DNA of 64,000 nucleotides from Psychrobacter pacificensis (GCF_900101915.1 NZ_FNAL01000003.1:139560-203559), one strand, 5' to 3'; shown: positions 1-9,092, numbered from the stretch's first letter. Notes: generated by a model from the letters alone, not told the origin. Made by a program: numbers and translations.

Positions 1-1112
1 GCGATAAATGGTGCATCTATCCGATGTATGACTTTGCCCATCCGCTCTCTGATGCGCTCGAAGGTATTACTCATTCGTTGTGTACACTGGAGTTTGAAGA
101 CCATCGTCCGTTTTATGATTGGACGGTAGAAAAAATCGGCTTTGAGGTGCCGCCGCATCAGTATGAGTTTAGCCGCTTAAATGTCGACCACACCATGACC
201 AGTAAGCGTAAACTCAAACAGTTGGTCGATGAAGGGGTGGTAAGCGGCTGGGATGACCCGCGTATGCCGACCATCGCAGGCATGCGCCGCCGTGGTTATA
301 CGCCAGAGGGTCTGCGCGATTTCTGTGAGCGCGTTGGCGTGACCAAAGTCGACAGCGTTGTTGATTTTCGTCTATTAGAATTTAGCATTCGTCAATCACT
401 CGAGACGACGACCGCGCGCGGCATGGCAGTGCTTAAGCCGTTAAAAGTGACGATTACTAACTTCTATGATGCGGTTAGCAGCTGGGAGTCACAAAAGGCC
501 GATAGCGTCAATGCGCGCTGGGATGAAGACGCTCAGACTCTATGGCTCAAGCAGCCAAAACATCCTAACGTCGATATGGGTGAGCGTGAGATTCCATTCA
601 CCGAAACCCTTTATATCGACCAAGGCGACTATGAGATTGAGCCGCCAGCCGGTTATAAGCGCCTGTCACCAGTAAAGCCAGAAATCCGCCTGCGTAACAC
701 CTATGTGCTGGCCGTGACTGAGCATATTACTGACGATGCTGGTAATGTGACCGAGCTAAAAGCGACGATTGATCCTGCGACATTGGGCAACAACCCTGAA
801 GGCCGCAAAGTCAAAGGCGTGATTCATTGGGTATCAGCCAGCCTTGGCGTGCCTGCGACCGTGCGTATGTATGAGCAGTTATTTAGTGTCGAGGACCCAG
901 GTAGTGCCAGTGATGTGCATCAAGTACTCAATCCCAATTCATTGACTGAGCTTGCAGCAGTGGTTGAGCCGTCATTGGCCAACGCAGATGCTGGCACGCG
1001 CTTTCAGTTTGAGCGTGAAGGCTACTTCATCGCCGATAGCGAAGAGCACACCAGTGACAAGCCGGTATTTAACCAAATCGTCAGCTTACGCGACAGTTAT
1101 AAGCCAGCTTAA
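1..1112 (+). CDS. glnS: Glutaminyl-tRNA synthetase (3' part, start outside window)
   Basis: This is the C-terminal part of glutaminyl-tRNA synthetase, the class I enzyme that charges tRNA-Gln with glutamine in the cytoplasm. The reading frame is open from base 3 and enters from the left edge, so the Rossmann-fold N-terminus with the HIGH-type motif is missing. About 369 residues are visible, compared with roughly 550 for the whole family protein. Visible hallmarks are the KMSKS-equivalent loop (TSKRKL), the block GWDDPRMPTI followed by RRRGY, and the C-terminal anticodon-binding beta-barrels. A strong terminator lies about 75 bp downstream, so it ends its transcription unit. The identification is secure. 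Confidence 0.97.
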   Translation, partial: DKWCIYPMYDFAHPLSDALEGITHSLCTLEFEDHRPFYDWTVEKIGFEVPPHQYEFSRLNVDHTMTSKRKLKQLVDEGVVSGWDDPRMPTIAGMRRRGYTPEGLRDFCERVGVTKVDSVVDFRLLEFSIRQSLETTTARGMAVLKPLKVTITNFYDAVSSWESQKADSVNARWDEDAQTLWLKQPKHPNVDMGEREIPFTETLYIDQGDYEIEPPAGYKRLSPVKPEIRLRNTYVLAVTEHITDDAGNVTELKATIDPATLGNNPEGRKVKGVIHWVSASLGVPATVRMYEQLFSVEDPGSASDVHQVLNPNSLTELAAVVEPSLANADAGTRFQFEREGYFIADSEEHTSDKPVFNQIVSLRDSYKPA

Positions 1113-1185
1113 TGCATAGCCTTTGAGCTTGCCCTTAGGGCTTAACGTCAAATTATTATGTCAAATCATTGTCCTTTTATACTGA

Positions 1186-1217
1186 CCCATCTCTAGTGCG
1201 CTAGGGGTGGGTTTTTT
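1186..1217 (+). terminator. Rho-independent terminator after glnS
   Basis: An 11-bp stem (1186-1196 with 1201-1211, two G-T pairs) closes a 4-nt TGCG loop and is followed by six T. It ends the glnS transcript. Confidence 0.9.
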
Positions 1218-1491
1218 ATGAACTTTGCTTGTGGGATACAGGCATGGTAGTTTAATGCGCTATGCTACCTATATACTGGTTTATTTAGTGATAAATGGAA
1301 TAAACGCATTACAATCCTTCACAAGACATTCATAACCAGTTTGGTACTATAAAGTGAGTTTTTATTGATGCGCTAGACGGGATAAGCAAATGATCAAACC
1401 GTCTCGCACATTGCAATAATCGGTTTATAATAATAGAGCGCATAAGACAGTAAGATCGGCGCTCATCATTCATATAAATAAGGAATTTAGT
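1218..1491. other. Intergenic region upstream of the peroxiredoxin
   Basis: No gene is seen between the glnS terminator and the peroxiredoxin start. The stretch must carry the peroxiredoxin promoter. A TATAAT at 1426-1431 is a candidate -10, but I find no well-spaced -35 for it. Confidence 0.5.
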
Positions 1492-2130
1492 ATGGCACAT
1501 TTACGTTTAGGCGACACCGCACCAAACTTTGATGCAACCACCACAGAGGGTGATATTAATTTTTATGATTGGGCGGGTGATAGCTGGGTGGTATTGTTTT
1601 CGCATCCTGCCGACTATACGCCAGTTTGTACCACTGAGCTTGGCCGCACCGCTGCATTGGGCGGTGAGTTCCAAAAACGCAATGTCAAGCCGATTGCTTT
1701 GTCAGTGGACGGCTTAGAAGATCACAAAGGCTGGGTCAGCGACATCGAAGAGACACAAGGCGCTGCGGTGAAATTCCCTATCATTGCAGACTCTGATCGC
1801 ACGGTTGCGGATTTGTATGACATGATTCACCCAAATGCTGATAACACCGCGACAGTTCGCAGCGTGTTTATCATTGATCCAAATAAAAAAGTACGTCTGA
1901 CCCTGACCTATCCAGCCAGTTGTGGTCGTAACTTTGATGAGATCGTTCGGGTCATCGATGCGCTACAGTTGTCTGATGAATATAATGTTGCCACACCAGT
2001 CGACTGGAAAGATGGCGACGATGTGATCATCCCGCCAAGTGTCAAAAACGAAGACATCCCTGCCAACTATCCAAAAGGCCATACAGAAATTAAGCCCTAT
2101 CTACGTACCACACCTGCCCCTAATAAATAA
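1492..2130 (+). CDS. Peroxiredoxin, 1-Cys (Prx6) type
   Basis: A thiol peroxidase of the AhpC/TSA superfamily that reduces hydrogen peroxide and organic hydroperoxides. The 212-residue length, the motif HPADYTPVCTTE with the peroxidatic Cys near residue 46, and the long C-terminal region with NADNTATVRSVFIID and LTYPASCGRNFDE are typical of the Prx6 group, not the shorter 2-Cys AhpC. A second cysteine (ASCGRN) is present, as in some members, so the resolving mechanism cannot be decided from sequence. The start has an AAGGAA site 7 bases upstream. It is monocistronic, with a terminator just downstream. It may cooperate with the glutathione transferase-like gene that follows, but this is inference. 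Confidence 0.93.
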   Translation: MAHLRLGDTAPNFDATTTEGDINFYDWAGDSWVVLFSHPADYTPVCTTELGRTAALGGEFQKRNVKPIALSVDGLEDHKGWVSDIEETQGAAVKFPIIADSDRTVADLYDMIHPNADNTATVRSVFIIDPNKKVRLTLTYPASCGRNFDEIVRVIDALQLSDEYNVATPVDWKDGDDVIIPPSVKNEDIPANYPKGHTEIKPYLRTTPAPNK

Positions 2131-2160
2131 GTGGCAGTGAATGGCAAGTCGCATGATACA

Positions 2161-2194
2161 AAGTCTCACGACGTAAAGTTGTGAGGCTTTTTTT
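2161..2194 (+). terminator. Rho-independent terminator after peroxiredoxin gene
   Basis: A 12-bp stem (2161-2172 with 2178-2189, including G-T pairs) and a 5-nt loop precede a run of T. Confidence 0.88.
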
Positions 2195-2425
2195 ATATCT
2201 CAACTGTCGTATTTATCTAGCTTTAGGCCTCTGCCGTGGCAAAAGACAAGAAAGCTTTGCTATGGTGCGCTGAGTAAGCTATAACTATGATAGAGCGTCA
2301 GGATGTGAGCCAGATTTGAGTGGGTCGTAGCCACTCAATACGAATGCTCAGCAAGGCTCGTTACTCATTACAATAATGGCTGGCAGCGCTAAATCGTTAT
2401 CTATCTATTTTACAAGGAGTTTATC

Positions 2426-3088
2426 ATGAAAAAACTATACGTCACTCGTACTGCCCCAAACCCGCGTAAAGCTTTGATACTTTTGGCATCAAAAGGGATT
2501 GATGTCGATGACATGGATGACGTCGATGTGATAGATATCGACTTTGCAGCCAACGAGCAGATATCGGCGGAATTTACCAAGATCAATCCGATGCAGACGG
2601 TACCGGTCTTGACCTTAGACGATGGGACGGTGCTCAACGACTCACAAGCGGTCTGTGAGTATCTAGACCGCGTCTATGGCGAGCGCTCTGTGATGGGAAA
2701 TGATGTGGTACAGCGCGCGCAAGTTTGCGCCATGCGCCGGATCGCTGAGTTTGAGGTGTTGTACAACCTAATGCTGGCGTTTCAGCACAGTCATCCTTCC
2801 AAGGCTCAGCGCGTCGAGCAGGTTCCTGAGTTTGTCCAGCCATCTATCGCCCGTGCTACCAAAGCCATGGGCTATTTTGAGAACGCTTTAGTAGGTCGCG
2901 ACTATCTCGTGGGTGAGCAGTTAAGCTTTGCCGATATTGTGCTGTATTTGGGGTTGGATTTTGGCAAAATACTTAAAGTTGACCCAAGCGAGCAAGGTGA
3001 AAACCTAGCGCGCTTTTATCAAAAAATGAATGAGCGCTTCAGCATCAAAAACATGGCTAAAGCTAAGCCTGCGGAAATCAATGATTAG
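2426..3088 (+). CDS. Glutathione S-transferase family protein
   Basis: A cytosolic GST-fold protein of 220 residues. The N-terminal thioredoxin-like domain (about residues 1-85) contains the cis-proline region NPMQTVPVL and the glutathione-contact segment LNDSQAVCEYLDRVYG. The C-terminal helical domain ends with the segment YLVGEQLSFADIVLY, which carries the GST N-capping box and hydrophobic staple. The substrate cannot be told. I considered SspA, but the N-terminus lacks the SspA-like segment and the protein reads as a generic GST. An acidic insert (VDDMDDVDVIDIDF) follows the first strand. The start is preceded by AAGGAG with good spacing. An IS630 element lies about 115 bp downstream. Confidence 0.85.
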   Translation: MKKLYVTRTAPNPRKALILLASKGIDVDDMDDVDVIDIDFAANEQISAEFTKINPMQTVPVLTLDDGTVLNDSQAVCEYLDRVYGERSVMGNDVVQRAQVCAMRRIAEFEVLYNLMLAFQHSHPSKAQRVEQVPEFVQPSIARATKAMGYFENALVGRDYLVGEQLSFADIVLYLGLDFGKILKVDPSEQGENLARFYQKMNERFSIKNMAKAKPAEIND

Positions 3089-3208
3089 ATAAAGAGATAC
3101 ATCGCAAGTTCTATTGTTTTTAGATGCTTGCTCATTAAAGATAATATCGGGGGTAGCTAATATGTATTAGCTATCCTTTTTTTGTCCATGAAATTAACGA
3201 CATTATAG

Positions 3209-3754
3209 TCACTGCACTACAAAAGAGTTATGATTTGGATGAATATCATAAAACAATTTAGATAAGTCATTTTCCATCCAACCTTGGCGTAAAAACTTCA
3301 CTTGAGCCCATTTTTTCTCGATGGGATTTAAGTCAGGACTATAAGGTGGTAAGAATAGAAGCCTATGACCATGCCTGTTAAGCAGCTTTTGAACGCGCTT
3401 ATGAAAGGTCGCATTATCAATAACGATCACACATTTCTTCTTAAGCTTTGGTATCAGCGTGAACTTGCACCAGTGATAGAAAACCTCTTTATTGATGTTG
3501 GTCTTTAAATAGTCGAGTGCAAACAGCATTTTGCCAAAGAGCGCACCAATGACGTTGGTTCGCTCTTTGGCTTGCCAGTTGTAACTGCCAATGCAGGGGC
3601 TACCAATGGGTGCATAGCCACAAGGGCGCATCGTTTCACTCTCAAAGCTACTCTCATCCATGTAGACAATAGCAAAGCCTTGAGCGATGTAGTGGTTAAG
3701 TTTTTTTAGGTAGTGAGCCCTCTTTAGTGGACAAGCTTTGGGATGCTCAAGTGT
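3209..3754 (-). CDS. IS630 transposase, catalytic part (orfB)
   Basis: The catalytic domain of the transposase, with the DDE triad: Asp in YMDESS, Asp in VIDNATFHK, and Glu in NPIEKKWAQ, preceded by the family motif LPPYSPDLNP. The first ATG in this frame is at 3661, but homologous-looking sequence (KTLEHP...) continues upstream to the A9 run at 3754-3762, immediately preceded by a stop in this frame, so the domain is probably made only as a fusion with orfA. The stop codon lies inside the left terminal repeat, as in many IS630 elements. Confidence 0.88.
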   Translation of the reverse strand, partial: TLEHPKACPLKRAHYLKKLNHYIAQGFAIVYMDESSFESETMRPCGYAPIGSPCIGSYNWQAKERTNVIGALFGKMLFALDYLKTNINKEVFYHWCKFTLIPKLKKKCVIVIDNATFHKRVQKLLNRHGHRLLFLPPYSPDLNPIEKKWAQVKFLRQGWMENDLSKLFYDIHPNHNSFVVQ

Positions 3755-4056
3755 TTTTTTTTGCTAACACCAATACGCTTTAAGGCTTTGCTGATGCCTG
3801 TTGGGCTACAATTAAAACGCTGTGCTCGCTCATAGTGATAATCGTCAGGGTGGTCTTTGACATCTTGAGCTAAGGCTTCATCCTCTATTTTGTAGGGCTT
3901 AATATATCGGGTGGTTTTACTATGAAGACGCTTTTTCCACTTCTGGATAGTCGTTGGACTGATATCATAGAAAACAGCAGCTTCGGCAAAGGTCATGCCC
4001 TCATCTAAGCTTTTTAAAACTTGTTTGCGATAATCTAGGGAGTAAGTCATGGTCAT
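3724..4056 (-). CDS. IS630 transposase, N-terminal DNA-binding part (orfA)
   Basis: A 110-residue protein starting MTMTYSLDYR with a helix-turn-helix (FAEAAVFYDISPTTIQKWKK) and a second, more C-terminal one (NCSPTGISKALKRIGVSKKK), the paired-like DNA-binding region of IS630 transposases. It binds the inverted repeats. A -1 slip on the run of nine A (minus strand, 3754-3762) would join it to the catalytic frame and give a protein of about 282 residues, a normal IS630 size. It could instead be an element inactivated by a 1-base indel in the run. Confidence 0.87.
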   Translation of the reverse strand: MTMTYSLDYRKQVLKSLDEGMTFAEAAVFYDISPTTIQKWKKRLHSKTTRYIKPYKIEDEALAQDVKDHPDDYHYERAQRFNCSPTGISKALKRIGVSKKKHLSIPKLVH

Positions 4057-4333
4057 TTATACTGGTAATCGTTTAGTTGATTTATTGTATAACATTTTTG
4101 TGGTCATCTGACTATAGATAGCAGAGTAATAAAAGAATTTCAAACATAATAAAAATCAACATTTTATTACATAAGCTAATAATGCTCGGTCTATAGTGGT
4201 TAATTTAACGTGATTATAATAACGATATTCCAGAACAGTTAATTAAATGTTTTTTCAAAACATGCAAGACCAGCAAGTATATAGAAATAAGTAATCGAGA
4301 AAATTGATATACGCTTACTAAGAGGTTCGTAAT

Positions 4334-5272
4334 ATGGTAGGTAGAGCCAAAAAATCAGCACTGACAACGTTTTTATTGCCAAGTATTGTGGCGGTGAGCT
4401 TGGTGCTGAGCGCTTGTCAAAAAGAAAACACGGCTCACGACAATGAAGGATCAGGTATCTCCAATACTGGTGAAAAAATAGACTCACTAGCGATCGAGGA
4501 TAGGGCCTCGGATACCAACTCAGCAACTACTGAATCTGGCTCGACGACATTTACTCCCGAAGAAAAGCTGATGAATACTTTGTCTCGTCATCGTTGGAGC
4601 TTGGTTAGGGCAACGGATGCCAATGAGCAGCCTATAAGTGAGCTTACAGATATCGATGGTCAGGGGACTCTGGTATTTAATCCAGAAACACTTATCTATA
4701 GTGTCGGTTGTAATACAATAAGCGCTGCTTATCAGCTGCAAGGACATACATTGGGTATCGAGGAAGGAATGAGCACCAAAATGTCTTGTAGCGATCTTGA
4801 TATGGCAGAAAACACATTAAATACATTAATGCTAGGAAATAGTGAGTTAAAAATAGAGCAAGGTGACAGCCCAGTATTGACTCAGTTTACCAACGATAAT
4901 GTCACTTTGGTATGGAATGGCAGACTCACACCACAAGCGAAATACAATAGTAAGGGCGAGACGGTATTTTGGGCAGTGAATGCCAAAGAAGTCAATTGTG
5001 ATATGAATGGTGAAAAGCAGTGTCTCCAAGTTAGGCCTGTCACTTACAACGACCAAGGTGTCAAAGTTAGTGAAGGGAAGTGGAGAGTATTTGCGGGAGA
5101 AATAGATGGATACCAGCATGACGGTATGCACGAAGAAGTATTACGATTGCAGCGCTACCGATTAGAGACTAACGAATTAATAGAGTCAGATGAGACAACA
5201 GAAAATGATAATGATGATGAAAAGTATGCATATGTACTCGATGCTGTCATTGAAAGTGCAGTCGTAGAGTAG
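4334..5272 (+). CDS. META and DUF4377 domain lipoprotein
   Basis: A 312-residue lipoprotein. The signal peptide ends in a lipobox LSAC with the modified Cys at residue 28. A low-complexity Ser/Thr/Glu linker leads to a META (HslJ-like) domain at about residues 85-195, with RHRWSLV at its start, GCNTISAAY in the middle and two conserved cysteines. A C-terminal DUF4377-like domain follows at about 205-290 (CLQVRP, WRVFAGEIDGY, HEEVLRLQRY). META proteins are envelope proteins linked to heat shock and novobiocin tolerance in E. coli (HslJ). The exact role here is unknown. It is convergent with ruvC across a shared terminator. Confidence 0.85.
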   Translation: MVGRAKKSALTTFLLPSIVAVSLVLSACQKENTAHDNEGSGISNTGEKIDSLAIEDRASDTNSATTESGSTTFTPEEKLMNTLSRHRWSLVRATDANEQPISELTDIDGQGTLVFNPETLIYSVGCNTISAAYQLQGHTLGIEEGMSTKMSCSDLDMAENTLNTLMLGNSELKIEQGDSPVLTQFTNDNVTLVWNGRLTPQAKYNSKGETVFWAVNAKEVNCDMNGEKQCLQVRPVTYNDQGVKVSEGKWRVFAGEIDGYQHDGMHEEVLRLQRYRLETNELIESDETTENDNDDEKYAYVLDAVIESAVVE

Positions 5273-5323
5273 TCCGCTATAATTTCGTCTTGCAAATGAT
5301 AAAGTGACAGTGCTGGTACTCAT

Positions 5324-5355
5324 AAAAAACACGCATCCAATGGCGCGTGTTTTTT
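5324..5355. terminator. Bidirectional terminator between META lipoprotein and ruvC
   Basis: An 11-bp stem with A-run and T-run on both sides (5324-5334 with 5344-5354) serves the two convergent genes. Confidence 0.88.
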
Positions 5356-5414
5356 ATTGTCTCACTATTTTAATGCCTATTGGTTTTAAAGCTTGTCTGC
5401 TTTAACGCCTATCT

Positions 5415-5999
5415 TTAACGCAAGTTACCCAAATCTTCTTCGGTCAAACGCCAACGACCCTTTTTCTTAGAGCCACCGCGTCCTCGCATAGAGCTATTAA
5501 GTAGTATTTTATTCATAGAATGGCTTGAGTGCGCATGACAAATAGCACAAGCAAGACCATCGGCTGCATCCTGCTGTGGTACGACTTCTAACTGTAGTAT
5601 GCGGCAAACCATCTCCTGCACTTGCTCTTTAGCAGCAGCACCATAGCCGCACACCGCTTGTTTGATCTGCCGAGCAGTATACTCTGATACTTCTAAATCC
5701 AAGGCGACCATCGCTGCAATAGCCGCGCCTCGTGCTTGCCCAAGCTTGAGTGCAGAATCAGGGTTTTCTGCCATAAAGACTTGTTCAATCGCCGTATAGA
5801 TAGGCTCGTCAGTGTATTTTAAGTGATGCTGCGTAATGCGGGTCAATCCATTAAAAATACGCTTGAGGCGTTCAGGCATCTCTTTGGTATCTGTGCGAAT
5901 CGTGCCTGCATCGATATAAGTGAGCTTATCACCCGTCTGCTGGACTATTCCATAACCCGTCATGCGTGACCCTGGGTCGATCCCGATAATAATTGCCAT
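5415..5999 (-). CDS. ruvC: Holliday junction resolvase RuvC
   Basis: A homodimeric endonuclease that cuts Holliday junctions made by RuvAB during recombination. The catalytic acidic residues are visible: Asp8 in GIDPG, Glu72 in AIEQVFM, and Asp144 and Asp147 in QQDAADGLA. At 194 residues it is about 20 longer than the E. coli enzyme, the excess being a basic C-terminal tail ([14 protein letters not shown]) that may add DNA contacts. Unlike in E. coli, it is not next to ruvAB, which lie 16 kb away. It is transcribed away from the FxsA-like gene. Confidence 0.97.
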   Translation of the reverse strand: MAIIIGIDPGSRMTGYGIVQQTGDKLTYIDAGTIRTDTKEMPERLKRIFNGLTRITQHHLKYTDEPIYTAIEQVFMAENPDSALKLGQARGAAIAAMVALDLEVSEYTARQIKQAVCGYGAAAKEQVQEMVCRILQLEVVPQQDAADGLACAICHAHSSHSMNKILLNSSMRGRGGSKKKGRWRLTEEDLGNLR

Positions 6000-6152
6000 A
6001 GTATTCCGTCTTGCTTACATTTTGTTTTATGGCTTAAAAATCAGCCGTAAGTTTGATAGTATAGCAACCAATCCCCATATACATCATATGTTAGCCATTT
6101 TAATTTGCATGGCGCTCAATTTATTGGTTTTTATTTTATAGGACGACACTTT

Positions 6153-6773
6153 ATGGGTCAGATAGTTGGTATAGCCATCGTTTGGTTTATTATCGAGATG
6201 CTACTGTGGTATTTGCTTGCTCAGTTTATGAGCGGCTGGTGGGTATTCATGTGGTTTATTGTCGCAGCAGTGATCGGTATTTCTCTTATACGCAAAGGTA
6301 TGGCTTCTTTGAATCCAATGGCTCAGCAGATGAAAGCAGGTGGTATGATGAATCCTGCAATGCGTCCACCAGAGTCCACCATGATTAAGAGCATTGCCAT
6401 GGCAGTCGCTGGTATCTTGCTACTTATTCCAGGTGTGCTGAGTGATGTGCTCGCGCTACTCGTGATCTTGCCACCAGTACAAAAGAAACTCAAGGACTTT
6501 GCCAATAACTATGTCATGAACAATCAGCAAAAAATGATGGAAATGATGGCAAAACAGATGGGTGGTCAAATGGGCGGCCAAAATCCATTTGGTGGAATGG
6601 GTGGTCAGAATCCATTCGGTGGCGTAGGCGGTATGAATAACCAAAATCCATTTGGTCAGCAACAGCAAAACCCGTTTGGTGACGTATTTAAACAGCATAC
6701 GACTGTTGATGGTACGGCCAAAAACATCCCTAAAGATGTGAAAAAAATTACCAAATCTGCTAATGACGAGTAA
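6153..6773 (+). CDS. FxsA-family membrane protein with NPFG-rich tail
   Basis: An inner-membrane protein of about 206 residues from the chosen ATG at 6153, a start that gives an immediate membrane helix as in FxsA proteins. An upstream in-frame ATG at 6105 is less likely. Two or three N-terminal membrane segments (IVWFIIEMLLWYLL, WWVFMWFIVAAVIGISLI) and another at about residues 90-113 match FxsA, whose E. coli member relieves F-plasmid exclusion of phage T7. The C-terminus is unusual: a Met/Gln/Gly-rich tail with four NPFG units (QNPFGG repeated) and a final charged segment. The function in this organism is unknown. Confidence 0.82.
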   Translation: MGQIVGIAIVWFIIEMLLWYLLAQFMSGWWVFMWFIVAAVIGISLIRKGMASLNPMAQQMKAGGMMNPAMRPPESTMIKSIAMAVAGILLLIPGVLSDVLALLVILPPVQKKLKDFANNYVMNNQQKMMEMMAKQMGGQMGGQNPFGGMGGQNPFGGVGGMNNQNPFGQQQQNPFGDVFKQHTTVDGTAKNIPKDVKKITKSANDE

Positions 6774-6801
6774 CGATGATTTAGTCATTCATTAGGCATA
6801 G

Positions 6802-6838
6802 AAAAAGCCCCTTTCGCTAATAACGAAAGGGGCTTTTT
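6802..6838. terminator. Strong bidirectional terminator between FxsA-like gene and 6S RNA
   Basis: A perfect 15-bp inverted repeat (6802-6816 with 6824-6838) with a 7-nt loop, beginning with A5 and ending with T5. It can stop the fxsA-like transcript from the left and any read-through of 6S RNA from the right. Confidence 0.92.
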
Positions 6839-6889
6839 GGTGGCAGTAAATACATTAATTATAAAGAACATATTTACAAACCGAATAAA

Positions 6890-7079
6890 ACAACCGAAGT
6901 GCCGCTGTAAGATGGTGACCCATGAACCGTGAAGTTCAGGGCGGATGCGTCATCCTCTCTGCAGGTTTCCTGATACACCGCAAGCGGTGCAGGCATACAC
7001 AATGAGACGATAGGTACCACATCCTGGTAAAGCATTATCGGCTCAGGGAATAAACATCTACTAGCCAACACTTCAGAAT
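6890..7079 (-). ncRNA. ssrS: 6S RNA
   Basis: 6S RNA binds sigma-70 RNA polymerase as an open-promoter mimic and down-regulates transcription in stationary phase. On the minus strand the segment CCCTGAGCCGATA (about 7035-7047) is identical to the corresponding E. coli 6S segment, followed by a GTGG-containing stem. The two ends pair: CTGAAGTG (7069-7076) with CACTTCGG (6894-6901), giving the long closing stem, and the length of about 190 nt fits. A well-formed promoter lies just upstream. An antisense-like open frame of 65 codons here is a coincidence. In E. coli ssrS precedes fau (ygfA), but here gpmI is divergent. The exact 5' and 3' ends are estimates. Confidence 0.9.
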
Positions 7080-7085
7080 AGACTC

Positions 7086-7114
7086 ATCTTAACCAATGAG
7101 ATGAATGATTGCAA
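7086..7114 (-). promoter_or_regulatory. Sigma-70 promoter of 6S RNA
   Basis: Reading the minus strand, TTGCAA (7109-7114), a 17-bp spacer and TAAGAT (7086-7091) place the start at about 7079, exactly at the closing stem of the 6S RNA. Confidence 0.75.
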
Positions 7115-7316
7115 GTAGGATTTACAGATTGATACGCAGTATTGTTACCTAGTATCTGTGGTAGGTTTTGAGCTTTTGATAACGATACAAACCCCATCAT
7201 TTTTTAGTGAAAAATTGTCAGTTTTTCAGCTATTTTAAGATATGTGTTAATATATAGGGCTTTCCATACCCTAACATAGCATTGAAGGCGTTCATTCACT
7301 CGAGGAGCGGTAATAT

Positions 7317-8981
7317 ATGACCAGTACCCAGCAAGCATCAGAATCTATTGGCGACAATCAGGCGCAGCAGCTCAGCAGTAAGCAAGAAGACGGCGCACAG
7401 AATAAAAAAACGCCGCATGTCTTAATGATATTAGACGGCTTCGGTCATCGTGAAGAAGATAAAGATAACGCCATTGCTGCGGCAAATATGCCAAATCTAG
7501 ATAGGATTTACCAAAAATACCCTCATGGACTGATTTCTGCTTCAGGAGAAGATGTAGGTCTGCCAGATGGTCAGTTTGGTAACTCAGAAGTTGGCCACAT
7601 GAATTTGGGTGCTGGCCGTGTTCTTTATCAAGACTCGACTCGCATCTCAAATGAGCTTGCCAATCGCGAATTCTACAAAAACGAAGCATTGGTTGACGCA
7701 GTAAAAGCGGCCAATGAGCTTGGCGGTAACGTACATATTATGGGTCTGCTCTCAGACGGCGGTGTTCACTCACATCAAGACCATATCGAGGGTATGTGCC
7801 ATTCAGCATTGGTTCATGGTGCCAAAAACGTCTTTATCCATTGTTTCTTAGATGGCCGCGATACCCCGCCCAAATCTGCGGATAAATATATCAATCGTTT
7901 GCGCGATTACATTGATAAGCTTAATGCTCATTATGAAGGCGGGCGCGTACAGATTGCCAGCATCATCGGTCGCTACTATGCAATGGACCGAGACAACCGC
8001 TGGGATCGCGTACAAAAAGCTTATGAGCTGATCACTGAAGGTAAGGCAGATCGCTTTTCGACACGTGCGGACGGTGCTGTCCAAGCGGCTTATAAGGCAC
8101 GTGAGACTGACGAATTTATCAGCCCGACGACTGTCATCGGACGTGATGAGGTGCCTTATACCGTCGAAGACAATGATGCGCTGATCTTTATGAACTTCCG
8201 TGCCGACCGTGCTCGCGAGCTTGCCCAAGCCTTTGTTTTACCTGATCATGAGTTTTCAGGTTTTGCCCGTCAAAAGCAGCCAAAACTTGCCGCCTTTGTG
8301 ATGTTGACCAAGTATTCTGATGTATTGGCGGATAATCCAAAAACCAGCATCGCTTACTATCCAACGTCTTTGGCCAATACCTTGGGAGAGTATCTGCAGG
8401 ATCAAGGTAAAACCCAACTACGTATCGCAGAAACTGAGAAGTATGCGCATGTGACGTTTTTCTTTAGTGGTGGCCGTGAAGAAGAGTATGATGGCGAAAC
8501 GCGTATCCTAGTACCTTCTCCAGATGTTGCCACTTATGACTTGAAGCCTGAGATGAGCGCGCCTGAAGTGACGGATAAATTAGTAGAAGCGATTGAATCT
8601 GGCCAATATGATGTGCTCGTTGTCAATTATGCCAATGGAGATATGGTAGGTCATACAGGGGTTTTTGATGCTGCGGTAAAGGCGGTCGAAGCGTTGGATG
8701 TCTGTGTGGGCCGTATCGAGTCGGCAGTAAAAGCGGCTGGCGGCGATATGCTGATCACAGCTGATCACGGTAACTGTGAGCAAATGCAAGACTACGAAAG
8801 TGGTCAAGTACATACTCAGCATACGACAGAGCATGTACCGCTGATTTACGTAGGCACACAAAAACTACAGGTACGTCGTGGCGGTAAGCTCAGTGATGTG
8901 GCACCGACTATTTTGGCACTAATGAATGTTGATGCACCCACCGAAATGACTGGTGAGAGTTTATTGGTTTCAGCATCTTAA
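7317..8981 (+). CDS. gpmI: 2,3-bisphosphoglycerate-independent phosphoglycerate mutase
   Basis: Interconverts 3-phosphoglycerate and 2-phosphoglycerate in glycolysis and gluconeogenesis, using two Mn ions and a phosphoserine intermediate. It belongs to the alkaline phosphatase superfamily. Asp40 in MILDGFG and the catalytic Ser90 in [10 protein letters not shown] are visible, as are the later metal-site motifs [12 protein letters not shown] and [10 protein letters not shown]. At 554 residues it is about 35-40 longer than usual, because of a polar N-terminal extension rich in Gln, Ser and Asp. The ATG at 7317 has a GAGGAG site at good spacing, so the extension is likely translated. It is followed by a hairpin and a strong terminator, and is divergent from 6S RNA. 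Confidence 0.97.
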   Translation: MTSTQQASESIGDNQAQQLSSKQEDGAQNKKTPHVLMILDGFGHREEDKDNAIAAANMPNLDRIYQKYPHGLISASGEDVGLPDGQFGNSEVGHMNLGAGRVLYQDSTRISNELANREFYKNEALVDAVKAANELGGNVHIMGLLSDGGVHSHQDHIEGMCHSALVHGAKNVFIHCFLDGRDTPPKSADKYINRLRDYIDKLNAHYEGGRVQIASIIGRYYAMDRDNRWDRVQKAYELITEGKADRFSTRADGAVQAAYKARETDEFISPTTVIGRDEVPYTVEDNDALIFMNFRADRARELAQAFVLPDHEFSGFARQKQPKLAAFVMLTKYSDVLADNPKTSIAYYPTSLANTLGEYLQDQGKTQLRIAETEKYAHVTFFFSGGREEEYDGETRILVPSPDVATYDLKPEMSAPEVTDKLVEAIESGQYDVLVVNYANGDMVGHTGVFDAAVKAVEALDVCVGRIESAVKAAGGDMLITADHGNCEQMQDYESGQVHTQHTTEHVPLIYVGTQKLQVRRGGKLSDVAPTILALMNVDAPTEMTGESLLVSAS

Positions 8982-9056
8982 GCCAGTTGTCTCAGATTAT
9001 CCGTACATCGGATAATCTGTAAAGACATGGCTCGTTAGCTGAATGATATAAACCAG

Positions 9057-9092
9057 AAAAGGGAAGGGTAGCTATTACCTTTCCCTTTTTTT
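9057..9092 (+). terminator. Rho-independent terminator after gpmI
   Basis: A 14-bp stem (9057-9070 with 9076-9089, one G-T pair), a 5-nt loop and a T-run. A further inverted repeat without T-run lies upstream at about 8993-9019. Confidence 0.9.

Larger units (their letters stand above)
3206..4114 (-). mobile_element. IS630-family insertion sequence, apparently complete
   Basis: A 909-bp element with imperfect terminal inverted repeats (16 of 21 positions agree, outer ends TATAGTCA when the flanking TA is included) and a TA dinucleotide on both sides (3204-3205 and 4115-4116). TA duplication and a DDE transposase are hallmarks of the IS630/Tc1/mariner superfamily. The transposase is on the minus strand in two overlapping frames. 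It sits between the GST gene and the META lipoprotein gene and seems not to interrupt a gene. Boundaries were read by eye from the repeats and are probably exact to a base or two. Confidence 0.9.

Noticed and set aside
2426..3088. Stringent starvation protein SspA
   Set aside because: GST fold is shared, but the N-terminal sequence and surface segments do not match SspA, and sspB and the usual rpsI-rplM genes are absent.
6874..7071. 65-codon minus-strand frame near 6S RNA
   Set aside because: The sequence is 6S RNA; the frame is a by-product and has no RBS or family.
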